The notes under the pieces were generated by a model that searched no databases, was not told where the DNA came from, and saw nothing but the letters and a program-made list of their open reading frames with translations. This document shows positions 37,238 through 45,558 of a stretch of DNA of 64,000 nucleotides, in pieces. How positions within the stretch are numbered: the stretch's first letter is position 1; the number at the start of each line of letters is the position of its first letter. A program made the position numbers and the translations under genes. Source of the DNA: Fen-1254 sp963769605 (GTDB taxonomy: Bacteria > Bacteroidota > Ignavibacteria > UBA10030); assembly GCA_963769605.1 (NCBI GenBank), contig CAVYML010000003.1:496001-560000 (forward strand). The letters run 5' to 3'.

Positions 37238-37798
37238 TTATACATTGATCATTGCTTTCAGTGATACCATTTTACCCCAATAGGAGCCTATTGATTCAGT
37301 TTTATATTGTTGGGCTTTTGAAAAACCGGAAAGCGCCGCCTGAATTCTATCTACGGATTGTTCGGCATGCGACAATTCAAGAATAACCGTTTTATTATTG
37401 AGAGCCGCTTTACGTGCTGCCTCCATAGAAAGCACAATGACTGCAAGAGGATTGTTGATATGATGCTGTAAACCGCGCACGGTTTCCTGCATTGTCAAAA
37501 GTTGTGTTTGGTGGATCTCCAGTTCTTTTTCCGCGAGAATTCGCTGTTGTTCGCTTTCATAGAGTTTCGTTCGTACTTGAATGATTTTAACCAATGCCAC
37601 GGAAAGAAACCACATAAAAGGAAGAGCGGAAAATATCGTAAAAATATCGTAAAAGCCGAGTGGGAACGCTTTTGCCTTCATAAAAAAATGAATGATTGAA
37701 ACAAGCAAATAGGCATAGATCACAAAACCGGATAAGACGGCCGGGTAACGTGAAAAATAATTATTTGCAATTTGTAAAAATCGACGTATAATTCGCAT
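37238..37798 (-). CDS. Membrane protein with a DHp helix but no ATPase domain
   Basis: A 186-residue protein. Two hydrophobic spans (about 20-40 and 48-72) are followed by a coiled-coil region (about 76-108) and a histidine-kinase-like phosphoacceptor motif, LQHHINNPLAVI, with His112 in the expected place. A second DHp helix follows, and the protein ends where the catalytic ATPase domain would begin. It cannot phosphorylate itself unless another kinase supplies the ATPase. It may be a phosphotransfer or phosphatase partner, or a truncated kinase. It is divergent from the REC-DHp-like gene at 38035 and heads the minus-strand operon with the broken receiver gene. Confidence 0.75.
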   Translation of the reverse strand: MRIIRRFLQIANNYFSRYPAVLSGFVIYAYLLVSIIHFFMKAKAFPLGFYDIFTIFSALPFMWFLSVALVKIIQVRTKLYESEQQRILAEKELEIHQTQLLTMQETVRGLQHHINNPLAVIVLSMEAARKAALNNKTVILELSHAEQSVDRIQAALSGFSKAQQYKTESIGSYWGKMVSLKAMINV

Positions 37799-38034
37799 AA
37801 CAATCCTCCTTTAAGGTGTTCTTTCCGGATGTCAACTAATTCTGTCGCAAATCCTATGCCATCCATTCCGCCGCTTTAGATGTAACTGCATTCATTGCCG
37901 GCATTCGACGACGAACCGGGGATTTGATACTGAGGAGGAAAAATAGTAGTTTCATGCTGGAGGCAGGGACTTGCGTACTTGCTTTTCCGGGGTTGCAGGA
38001 GATATTTCTTTATTATTTTAAAGGGGACAAACGC

Positions 38035-38700
38035 ATGAAGAATAAGCAAACCAGAATATTGATCGTGGATGATGACCCGGGCTACGCAGAAGGAATCTCC
38101 ATCCTGCTTGAGTCTGAAGGTTATTTTTGCGATGCAGTGAATGATGCTAAGGCCGCAATAAAGAAACTTGACAACAAGAATTTTGAGATTCTTCTTGTCG
38201 ATTGGCAAATGCCTGAAATGAGCGGTGTAGAGCTTATTGAGCGAATACGATCACATCCCGATCACCGGCAAAAATATATCATCATGGTCTCCGGAAAGGG
38301 CGCTCTTGAAGATAAAGTTACTGGAATGGACGTAGGAGCTAATGATTATTTGGTCAAACCATTTGAATCGCAAGAACTGCTCGCACGAATCAGAGCCGCA
38401 ATTCGCATCCTCGAATTGGAGCAAGAGCTTATTGAACAGGAAAGAAGAAGTACTGTTCTTGAAATGGCTTTATCTATTACGGATAAAATCGGCAACCCGC
38501 TGTCTGCAGCGTGCTTTTTGCAGCAATATATTCATGAAAACGCACAAGATTATACAAAAGTCAAACAATCGATTGATGATTTAGGAACAGCGCTGCTTGA
38601 AATACAGGAACTCTTAAAAAAATATCAGTCGATAAAGAATCCGAAAACGATTCCAGCGGCTATGGGCAAAAGAATGATCGATCCGGAAAGCGAAAAATAG
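38035..38700 (+). CDS. Response regulator fused to a DHp-like helix lacking the phosphoacceptor His
   Basis: A 221-residue protein; the ATG at 38035 (after AAAGGGGAC) places the receiver right at the N-terminus. The receiver (5-122) is intact: DDD at 12-14, Asp56, Ser86 and Lys109. A coiled stretch (about 123-142) leads into ALSITDKIGNPLSAACF, which matches the HEIxNPL box of a kinase DHp helix, but Asp150 stands where the phosphoacceptor His should be. A second amphipathic helix completes a DHp-like hairpin. No ATPase or DNA-binding domain is present. It lies next to the NtrC-type gene and opposite the orphan DHp membrane protein. Confidence 0.8.
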   Translation: MKNKQTRILIVDDDPGYAEGISILLESEGYFCDAVNDAKAAIKKLDNKNFEILLVDWQMPEMSGVELIERIRSHPDHRQKYIIMVSGKGALEDKVTGMDVGANDYLVKPFESQELLARIRAAIRILELEQELIEQERRSTVLEMALSITDKIGNPLSAACFLQQYIHENAQDYTKVKQSIDDLGTALLEIQELLKKYQSIKNPKTIPAAMGKRMIDPESEK

Positions 38701-38776
38701 AAAGATGTTCCGCAAGAATCGAACGATCTTAAAATTTGCGATCTCTTTGATATCGAAAGTTCTCTAAGGATAAAAC

Positions 38777-40144
38777 ATGAAACAAATCATTAAAGTCCTT
38801 GTCGTTGACGACGATGAATCATACCGTGAAGGATTAAAAAGCATTCTCGAAGCAGAAGGATATGAAGTAAAAACTGTCGTCGATGGTATTACGGCTATCA
38901 ACATTATGCAGTCGAGTCAGTTCGATCTCATACTTCTCGATATTGTCATGCCGATTGTAAGCGGTATGGATGTATTGAAAAATATCAAGAACAGTTTCTA
39001 TGAGTGCGAAGTAGTCATGCTGACGGGAGAAAATGATATTCATACGGCCGTTGAAAGCATCAAACTTGGCGCATACGATTATCTCCTTAAACCATGTTCG
39101 GGAACAGAAATTCTTAATACGATCAGCAGAGCGGTCGAGCGAAAACGACTTCTCTTGCAGAATAAAGCGCTGAAGACAGAACTTGCAAGAGTTGCTGCAT
39201 CCACACAGATTGTAACGCAGAATCCGGCAATGCTGGAAATACTGAATTTAGCCATGAAAGTCGCCCCGACCGATGCGACCGTATTGATTCAAGGGGAAAG
39301 CGGGACTGGAAAAGAACTTATTGCAAATTATATCCATAGCAACAGTCTGCGGAAAGAACAGCCGTTCGTTGTGCTCAATTGTGCTTCCATGCAGGAAACA
39401 TTGCTTGAGAGCGAACTTTTTGGGCACGAAAAAGGTGCTTTTACGGATGCAAGCAAGGAAAAACAGGGCCTGGTAGAAATTGCCAATGGGGGAACACTCT
39501 TTCTTGATGAGATAGGAGAAATATCGCCTGTTATTCAACCGAAATTGCTGCGGTTTGTTCAGAGCGGAGAATACCGGAGGCTGGGAGGAACCCGGACATT
39601 GCAATCCGACGTAAGAATTTTATCTGCGACCAATAAAAATCTTATTGAGGAAGTGAAGCAGGGACGTTTTCGGGAAGATCTTTTATATCGGATGAACGTT
39701 TTTACTTTGGAATTGCCTCCTTTAAGGAATCACAAAGAAGACATTCCATTTCTTGTCGATAATTTTTTAAAGCGGCGATATGGCAAAATAAATGGATGGG
39801 AAGTTGCAGAGGATGCGCTTACAGCGCTTCGTCAATATGAATGGCCCGGCAACGTGCGTGAATTGGAGAATGTTATAGAGCGTGCGACTATCGTTGCCGA
39901 TGAACGAACGATACAGTCTAAAGACCTGGCTGTTCTTCTGAGATCGCGGGTATTGAAAAACGAATTTGCAGAATCAGGAGATATAGGAATTGGCAAGCTT
40001 ATTGCACTAAGGGAAATAGAAAAAGTTCATATTTCAGGAGTTCTCAATGCGGTAGGATGGGACAAGAATCTCGCGGCAAAAATTCTCGATATTAATATCA
40101 AAACACTTTATATAAGAATCCAGACTTATGGACTTACACATTAA
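38777..40144 (+). CDS. NtrC-family sigma-54-dependent response regulator
   Basis: A 455-residue transcription activator. The receiver (1-120) has D11-D13 and phosphoacceptor Asp55. The AAA+ domain (about 145-370) has Walker A GESGTGKE at 173-180, the sigma-54 contact loop GAFTDA at 220-225 (a variant of GAFTGA), Walker B FLDEIGEI and the arginine-finger region FREDLLYRMNVF. A Fis-type helix-turn-helix ends the protein (about 410-455, GWDKNLAAKILDINIKTLY). It should activate sigma-54 promoters when phosphorylated. A good one lies upstream of the kinase gene at 45559 and a weaker one upstream of 41276. Confidence 0.93.
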   Translation: MKQIIKVLVVDDDESYREGLKSILEAEGYEVKTVVDGITAINIMQSSQFDLILLDIVMPIVSGMDVLKNIKNSFYECEVVMLTGENDIHTAVESIKLGAYDYLLKPCSGTEILNTISRAVERKRLLLQNKALKTELARVAASTQIVTQNPAMLEILNLAMKVAPTDATVLIQGESGTGKELIANYIHSNSLRKEQPFVVLNCASMQETLLESELFGHEKGAFTDASKEKQGLVEIANGGTLFLDEIGEISPVIQPKLLRFVQSGEYRRLGGTRTLQSDVRILSATNKNLIEEVKQGRFREDLLYRMNVFTLELPPLRNHKEDIPFLVDNFLKRRYGKINGWEVAEDALTALRQYEWPGNVRELENVIERATIVADERTIQSKDLAVLLRSRVLKNEFAESGDIGIGKLIALREIEKVHISGVLNAVGWDKNLAAKILDINIKTLYIRIQTYGLTH

Positions 40145-40240
40145 AAATATTCCGAATAACACAATTCGCCATTCAAAAATTGCCATGTACCATATAGATC
40201 CCCACTTGGGCGGGAAGACATTTTTAGGCTTCCGCCTGCC

Positions 40241-40289
40241 ATTTACCATTTACCATTTACTATTTTCCATTTACTATTTACTATTCACC
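40241..40289. repeat. Seven tandem copies of a 7-bp repeat in a 5' leader
   Basis: Seven heptamers in a row follow the pattern ATTTACY, with one ATTTTCC and one final ATTCACC. The array ends 10 bases before the ATG of the receiver gene at 40300, so it lies in the leader or promoter. Changes in copy number could change expression. Confidence 0.9.
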
Positions 40290-40299
40290 TGAAATTATC

Positions 40300-40923
40300 A
40301 TGATTACAAAGCAGTCATTAAAAGTACTAATCGCTGAAGATCAGGAAGCCCTCATTCTGCTGATTCAGCTTCAATTAGAAAAGATCGGACACACAGTTAT
40401 CGGCAAGGCAATAAATGGTCTTCAAGCGGTTGCACTTGCAGGTCAACTCCGGCCCGACGTGATCTTAATGGATATCGAGATGCCCGAAATGGACGGCCTT
40501 GAAGCTGCTCGTCTGGTTCAGGAAAAGTATCCCTGTCCTGTAGTGCTGCTTACTTCACACGATGAGCCTGAAATGATAAGACGCGCCAGTCAGATAGGTG
40601 TCGGAGCTTATCTCCTGAAACCTCCAAGAGCAGGGGAAATTGAACGCGCGATGATTATGGCGGTTGCACGGTTTGCCGATCTTACGGAACTGCGCCGCCT
40701 GAATAACGAATTGAAAATAGCTCTTGAGAATGTGAAGACATTAAGAGGGTTGCTGCCGATCTGTGCAAGCTGTAAAAAAATCCGGAACGATAAGGGATAT
40801 TGGGAGGCCGTGGAAGGATATTTCACCAAACACAGCGAAGTCCAATTCTCTCACGGCATTTGTCCCGATTGCATCAAAAAATATTACCCGGAGTTTATAC
40901 CGAAGATGTCAAAAAAAGATTAA
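40300..40923 (+). CDS. Response regulator with C-terminal Cys4 domain
   Basis: A 207-residue protein. The receiver (5-125) has the ED pair at 13-14, phosphoacceptor Asp58 (LMDIEMPEMDG), Ser86 and Lys107, though the usual KP is followed by a second Pro. A coiled stretch (about 128-148) leads to a compact tail with Cys155-x2-Cys158 (PICASCKKIR) and Cys188-x2-Cys191 (HGICPDC), plus FSHG. This tail is seen at the ends of many PAS and receiver proteins; it looks like a zinc-type knuckle, but its role is not settled. No ribosome site is obvious between the heptamer repeat and the ATG. Confidence 0.85.
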   Translation: MITKQSLKVLIAEDQEALILLIQLQLEKIGHTVIGKAINGLQAVALAGQLRPDVILMDIEMPEMDGLEAARLVQEKYPCPVVLLTSHDEPEMIRRASQIGVGAYLLKPPRAGEIERAMIMAVARFADLTELRRLNNELKIALENVKTLRGLLPICASCKKIRNDKGYWEAVEGYFTKHSEVQFSHGICPDCIKKYYPEFIPKMSKKD

Positions 40924-41275
40924 AGATATACCCGTAGCGCAATAATTCCGAAATTCTTCATTGTAGTCCCGAAGACATTGTCAAATGTCTTCGGGATGGT
41001 CGCGGATGCTGTAGCTTCGAAAAGATCTAATAATGTTTTCGGGATAGTTTCAGATGTTCCGAGATCATCCGCGACGATCCGTCGCGGCTACAGTGCGATC
41101 AATCCTATTTGGTGAAAATACAATTCTAAGTCAGTGTGATCAGCCCTCAAATTCCGGTTTTTTATCGGAATTCAATATATATCAGGCAAATCCTCCTCTT
41201 TCCCGCATTCTAAAGACTGGCATATCGTGTGTAAAATATACGGAAAGGCAGTAGAGAAAAATGGAGGATATGCAA
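40924..41275. other. Spacer with a dispersed palindrome and promoter, duplicated at 45.2 kb
   Basis: No gene. It begins with a hairpin around GAAGACATTGTCAAATGTCTTC, then GTCGCGGATGCTGTAGCTTCG and a GTCGCGGCTACAG stretch also found in variant form at about 45230 and 63290. From about 41098 the sequence (ATCCTATTTGGTGAAAATAC onward) runs parallel to the spacer before the next kinase gene, showing that the duplication that made the two kinases included their promoter region. Confidence 0.6.
41218..41233 (+). promoter_or_regulatory. Degenerate sigma-54 promoter candidate
   Basis: TGGCATATCGTGTGTA has the -24 GG and correct 10-base spacing but GT instead of GC at -12. It is in the same place as the better match before the paralogous gene, 43 bases ahead of the start codon at 41276. 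Weak or decayed. Confidence 0.4.
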
Positions 41276-44200
41276 ATGCGAAAAATCATAAAATTGCCGG
41301 CGCTGGTGACGATGACATCGGTCATTTCGATCGTCCTTTGGGAGCAGACAAATTTTTCAAGTCTTTTCAATGAGCATCTCTGGCTCCTAGGAGCCGCAGT
41401 GATCTTCCTTGCATTGATTATTTCTCCCCTTTTTGGATTCTTTTGGTACCGTCAACGTATGCGATACTACGGCCTCCAATATGAAATGGCACAAAAAGAA
41501 AATCGTATGCGCGATGAATTGAAGGAAAGCGAAAACAAATCAAAGGAAATACTTGAAGATGCCGCGGTGGGATATCATGAATTAGACACGAAAGGACGTA
41601 TCGTCCAAACGAGCCGCGCTGAACTTGCGATGTTAGGATACACGCAGGATGAAATGCTGGGAGAATATATCTGGAAATTTGTCGAGGAAGAAGAGGCGCT
41701 GCAGATGAAAGTGCTCGCAATACTGAGTGGAAGGATGTCCCCATCTGGAGATGCGTACGAGCGAACATTCCGGCGGAAAGACGGAAATACTTTTTTTGTT
41801 TTAATGGAAGACCGTCTGCTGAGAGACGACGATGGAAAGATTATTGGCATTCGTACGACCATCGAGAATATCAACATGCAGAAACAGGCAAAAGAAAGCA
41901 TCCAGGAAAGCGAAGAGAAGTTCCGCGCGATCGCAACACTGGCAAACGATGCCATTCTTTTGATGGATGATGATGGTGCGATTTCAATGTGGAATCAAGC
42001 GGCAGAAAAAATCTTCGGTTATACGGAGGAAGAGGCGCTGGGTAAGACGCTTCATAAACTTTTAGTTCCGACCCAATACTACGAAAGTTCTACTCACGGA
42101 TTCGAGCGCTTCCGGACGACGGGTGAAGGAAGTGCAATCGGTAAGACGCTCGAGCTGTCGGCGCTTCGGAAAGACGGCGCTGAATTTCCGATTTCACTTT
42201 CCCTCTCTTCTTTTAAACTGAACGGAAAGTGGAATGCGGTCGGCATTATTCGAGATATAACCGAGCGCAGGCACGCGGAAGAGGAACTGCAGGAAAGCGA
42301 AAATAAATACCGATGCATTTTTGAAAATGTGCAGGATGTGTATTACGAGACATTGATCGACGGCACGATACTCGAAATTAGTCCTTCCATCGGGTATATA
42401 TCGAAAGGACAGTACAGCAGGAATGAGCTCATAGGAAAATCGGCAAACGAGTTTTATTCCAATGATGATGAACGAGAGGGTCTCCTTTTGGCATTAAAGG
42501 AGCGCGGAAGTATTATGGATTTTGAAATAACTATGAAGAACCGGGATGGTTCATTCATTCCCTGTTCTATATCTGCAAAAATCCAATTCAATGCTCAAGG
42601 CGCTCCAGCAAAAATAATAGGCAGCATTCGAGATATTACTAAACGTAAACGGGTGGAAGAGGCATTGAAGGTAAACGAACTGCGTTTTCGCTCACTGTAC
42701 GAAAATACCACAATCGGTCTTTATCGAACGACACCCGATGGAAATATACTTCTCGCAAATCCGGCATTAGTAAAAATGCTTGGCTATAAGTCTTTTCAAG
42801 ACCTTGCCCAAAGAAACCTTGAAAAAGATGGTTTCGAACCTTCCTATCAGCGTAAAGAGTTTCTTGGAAAAATCGAAAGAGACGGCGAAGTGAAAAATCT
42901 TGAGTCAACATGGATAGATCAGGATGGCGCCACCATCGTTGTTCTGGAGAACGCTCGCGCTATCCGGGATTCTCAAAATAAAACTATTTTTTACGATGGA
43001 ACAGTCGAGGACATAACCAATTGGAAGCGAGCGGGAGAAGCATTGGCCAAAGAACATAATCTTCTTCAAATGCTCATGGATAATATTCCTGACGGTATTT
43101 ATTTCAAGGATACGGAAAGCCGTTTTATTCAAGTTAATATGGCTCAGGCCCGTCATCTTGGTTTGACCAATCCCGAAGAAATGATAAACAAGACAGACTT
43201 CGATTTTTTCAGTGAAGAACACGCACGGCCGGCGTATGAAGATGAGCAGGAAATTATGCGCTCCGGAATACCAATAGTGGGAAAAGCGGAAAAAGAGATA
43301 TGGCATGATGGGAAAGAAGGATGGGTTTCCAGCACCAAGATGCCTCTTCGCGATCATGAGGGGCAAATTATCGGAACATTCGGTTTATCGCGGGACATAA
43401 CCGAGGCCAAACAGATACAGAACGCATTGAAAGAAGCCAAAGAAGCAGCAGAAGCCGCAGTCAAGGCAAAATCAGAATTTCTTGCCGTCATGAGTCATGA
43501 AATCCGCACGCCGATGAACGGCGTAATCGGCATGACCGACCTGCTTGAACATACCGAGCTTACAACCGAACAAGCAGACTATGTCGAAACAATCCGTGTG
43601 AGCGGAGAGACATTGCTTGCCGTTATCAACGACATTCTCGATTTTTCTAAAATTGAAGCGAGCAAGATAGAATTAGAGGAAGAGCCGTTTGAATTGAATG
43701 TATGCATAGAAGAAGTTTTCGATCTCCTTGCGCCTCGATCGCGTCAGAAAAATTTGGACTTGTTGTACCGGATCGATCCAGATATCCCGCAGTTTATTGT
43801 GGGAGACCGGCTCCGTTTGCGCCAGATACTATATAACCTGGTCGGCAATGCTGTTAAATTTACGGAAAAGGGAGAGATTATGATTTCTGTCGGATTGAAT
43901 AGTCAGAACAATAAAGCGCTCGAGCTTCTCTTTGCAGTGAAAGATACTGGCATTGGAATTCCTATTCATAAACTTGAAAAATTATTTAAGCCTTTCTCAC
44001 AGGCGGATTCATCCATCACGCGGAGGTACGGTGGTACGGGTCTTGGCCTTGCAATCAGCATGCGCTTGGTGGAACTCATGGGCGGAAGCATCCGGGCGGA
44101 AAGCATAGAAGGAGAGGGTTCAAATTTCGTTTTTACAATGAAGACGTCTGTTCCTCAAAACGAATTGAATATATCCAAATCGTATCTTCATGAGAACGAA

Positions 44201-45103
44201 TTTGAACTTGCAAACAAACGGGTGCTCATTGTCGATGATAATAAAACTAATCTTCAGATCCTCAAAGAATTGTGTCAGGTATGGAAACTTATTCCACGTA
44301 CTACTTCTTCGCCGGCTGAGGCCCTGAGATGGATCACGCGGGAAGATCCTTTCGATCTTGCGATCTTCGATCTTCAAATGCCTGAAATGGACGGTATTCA
44401 GCTTGCAACCGAAGTACGAAAGCAGCGGCCAAAAGAAGCGCTTCCATTTATTCTCTTTTCGTCTCTTGGAACGAATGTCACAGGATCGGATATACCCGCC
44501 GATCTATTCCAAAAACAGATATTTAAACCGGTAAAACAATCGCAGCTTTTTAATGCTATTCTTGAAGTTCTTGCCGGAAAAAAATTCCTGCAGGAAAGAA
44601 GAATGAAGACTGTGCAAAAAGAAGAGGGGATTGCTCTTGGACATGCACTGGTTAAAATATTGATTGCAGAAGACGGTTTCGTCAATAAAAAAATCCTTCT
44701 GCGGATGTTGAAACAAATCGGATGCTATGCAGATGTGGTGTCCGATGGACTGCAGGCAGTGAAAGCAGTTGAGGCCGTTCATTATGACATCGTCTTCATG
44801 GATGTGCACATGCCTGAAATGGACGGACTCGAAGCAACAAGGAAGATCGTCAATTCCCGTATGGCAAACGAACGTCCGAAGATCATTGCGCTTACGGCGG
44901 ATGCGATGTCCGGAGATAAAGAAAAGTGCATCGAAGCCGGAATGGACGATTACATCACCAAGCCGGTGCGGCTGGAGGAAGTCATTTCTGCGGTAAAGCG
45001 ATGGGCTCCGGCTCAGGCAAATTTTACAGCGGAAAGTGATAAGAAAGAGAAACAATTCGCTGTCGGTGAGACTTGCACTTTTGGTCTTGCCAAAGCCGGA
45101 TAA
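41276..45103 (+). CDS. Membrane hybrid histidine kinase, PAS5-HisKA-HATPase-REC-REC
   Basis: A 1275-residue hybrid kinase. I chose the ATG at 41276 because GGAGG at 41263-41267 sits 8 bases before it; that ribosome site lies inside the two upstream in-frame ATGs (41261, 41270), and the same arrangement is conserved in the next gene. There are two N-terminal spans (about 4-24 and 35-58), five PAS domains (about 85-200, 210-330, 335-460, 465-580, 590-715), HisKA with His741 (MSHEIRTPMNG), HATPase (about 840-955), and two intact receivers (about 980-1100 and 1125-1245). Compared with the tandem paralogue at 45559 it has two extra PAS modules, the second and fourth. Confidence 0.92.
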   Translation: MRKIIKLPALVTMTSVISIVLWEQTNFSSLFNEHLWLLGAAVIFLALIISPLFGFFWYRQRMRYYGLQYEMAQKENRMRDELKESENKSKEILEDAAVGYHELDTKGRIVQTSRAELAMLGYTQDEMLGEYIWKFVEEEEALQMKVLAILSGRMSPSGDAYERTFRRKDGNTFFVLMEDRLLRDDDGKIIGIRTTIENINMQKQAKESIQESEEKFRAIATLANDAILLMDDDGAISMWNQAAEKIFGYTEEEALGKTLHKLLVPTQYYESSTHGFERFRTTGEGSAIGKTLELSALRKDGAEFPISLSLSSFKLNGKWNAVGIIRDITERRHAEEELQESENKYRCIFENVQDVYYETLIDGTILEISPSIGYISKGQYSRNELIGKSANEFYSNDDEREGLLLALKERGSIMDFEITMKNRDGSFIPCSISAKIQFNAQGAPAKIIGSIRDITKRKRVEEALKVNELRFRSLYENTTIGLYRTTPDGNILLANPALVKMLGYKSFQDLAQRNLEKDGFEPSYQRKEFLGKIERDGEVKNLESTWIDQDGATIVVLENARAIRDSQNKTIFYDGTVEDITNWKRAGEALAKEHNLLQMLMDNIPDGIYFKDTESRFIQVNMAQARHLGLTNPEEMINKTDFDFFSEEHARPAYEDEQEIMRSGIPIVGKAEKEIWHDGKEGWVSSTKMPLRDHEGQIIGTFGLSRDITEAKQIQNALKEAKEAAEAAVKAKSEFLAVMSHEIRTPMNGVIGMTDLLEHTELTTEQADYVETIRVSGETLLAVINDILDFSKIEASKIELEEEPFELNVCIEEVFDLLAPRSRQKNLDLLYRIDPDIPQFIVGDRLRLRQILYNLVGNAVKFTEKGEIMISVGLNSQNNKALELLFAVKDTGIGIPIHKLEKLFKPFSQADSSITRRYGGTGLGLAISMRLVELMGGSIRAESIEGEGSNFVFTMKTSVPQNELNISKSYLHENEFELANKRVLIVDDNKTNLQILKELCQVWKLIPRTTSSPAEALRWITREDPFDLAIFDLQMPEMDGIQLATEVRKQRPKEALPFILFSSLGTNVTGSDIPADLFQKQIFKPVKQSQLFNAILEVLAGKKFLQERRMKTVQKEEGIALGHALVKILIAEDGFVNKKILLRMLKQIGCYADVVSDGLQAVKAVEAVHYDIVFMDVHMPEMDGLEATRKIVNSRMANERPKIIALTADAMSGDKEKCIEAGMDDYITKPVRLEEVISAVKRWAPAQANFTAESDKKEKQFAVGETCTFGLAKAG

Positions 45104-45107
45104 TTTT

Positions 45108-45144
45108 TAAAAGCCGCCTTTCCTCATGGAAGGACGGGCTTTAA
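45108..45144 (+). terminator. Hairpin terminator after the first tandem kinase
   Basis: AAAAGCC (45109-45115) pairs with GGGCTTT (45136-45142), with an inner stem TTTCC/GGAAG closing on TCAT. The T run is short (TTT then AAA), so termination strength is uncertain. Confidence 0.6.
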
Positions 45145-45166
45145 ATCCATCTTGTGTCCGCGACGT

Positions 45167-45198
45167 GCCTGCCTGCTGACGCAGTCGCGCAGGCAGGC
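45167..45198. repeat. Perfect 10-bp inverted repeat
   Basis: GCCTGCCTGC (45167-45176) and GCAGGCAGGC (45189-45198) around a 12-base loop, GC-rich against an AT-richer spacer. A related CCTGCC/GGCAGG palindrome is found inside a kinase gene at 57550. Confidence 0.8.
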
Positions 45199-45501
45199 CT
45201 GTCTCGAAAATATTGTCAAATATTATCCAAAGGTCGTCGCGGATGTTGTAGCTTCGAAAACATCTGATATTGTTTTCAGGATGGTCTCAGATGCTCACGA
45301 GATTATCCGCGACCACCCGCCAGAAGATGAAGCAGGTCGGGCAAGACGGTCGCGGATACAGAGTTATGTCTCGCGTGTTGCGTCAATCCTATTTGGTGAA
45401 AATACAATTCTAACATAGTGCGGTTTATAATTCAAATTCCGAATATTCATTGGAATTTAGCTGTTCCGGACAAATCTTTCTCTTATCCGATTTTAAAGAT
45501 C

Positions 45502-45517
45502 TGGCACACCGTATGCA
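45502..45517 (+). promoter_or_regulatory. Sigma-54 promoter before the second tandem kinase
   Basis: TGGCACACCGTATGCA fits the -24/-12 consensus TGGCAC-N5-TTGCA with one mismatch, and the GG to GC spacing is exactly 10 bases. It lies about 40 bases before the start codon at 45559. A sigma-54 activator gene is found 5 kb upstream. Confidence 0.72.
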
Positions 45518-45558
45518 AAACATAAGAAAAGACTGTAGATCAAATGGAGGATCTGCAT

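Larger units (their letters stand above)
45104..45558. other. Spacer duplicated from the 41-kb region
   Basis: No gene. After the terminator comes a perfect 10-bp inverted repeat, GCCTGCCTGC (45167-45176) with GCAGGCAGGC (45189-45198). From about 45226 on, the sequence is a diverged copy of the spacer before 41276, including ATCCTATTTGGTGAAAATAC at about 45388-45407. The sigma-54 site follows at 45502. Confidence 0.6.

Noticed and set aside
40241..40289. CRISPR array
   Set aside because: The repeats are 7 bases with no spacers, so this is a simple tandem repeat.
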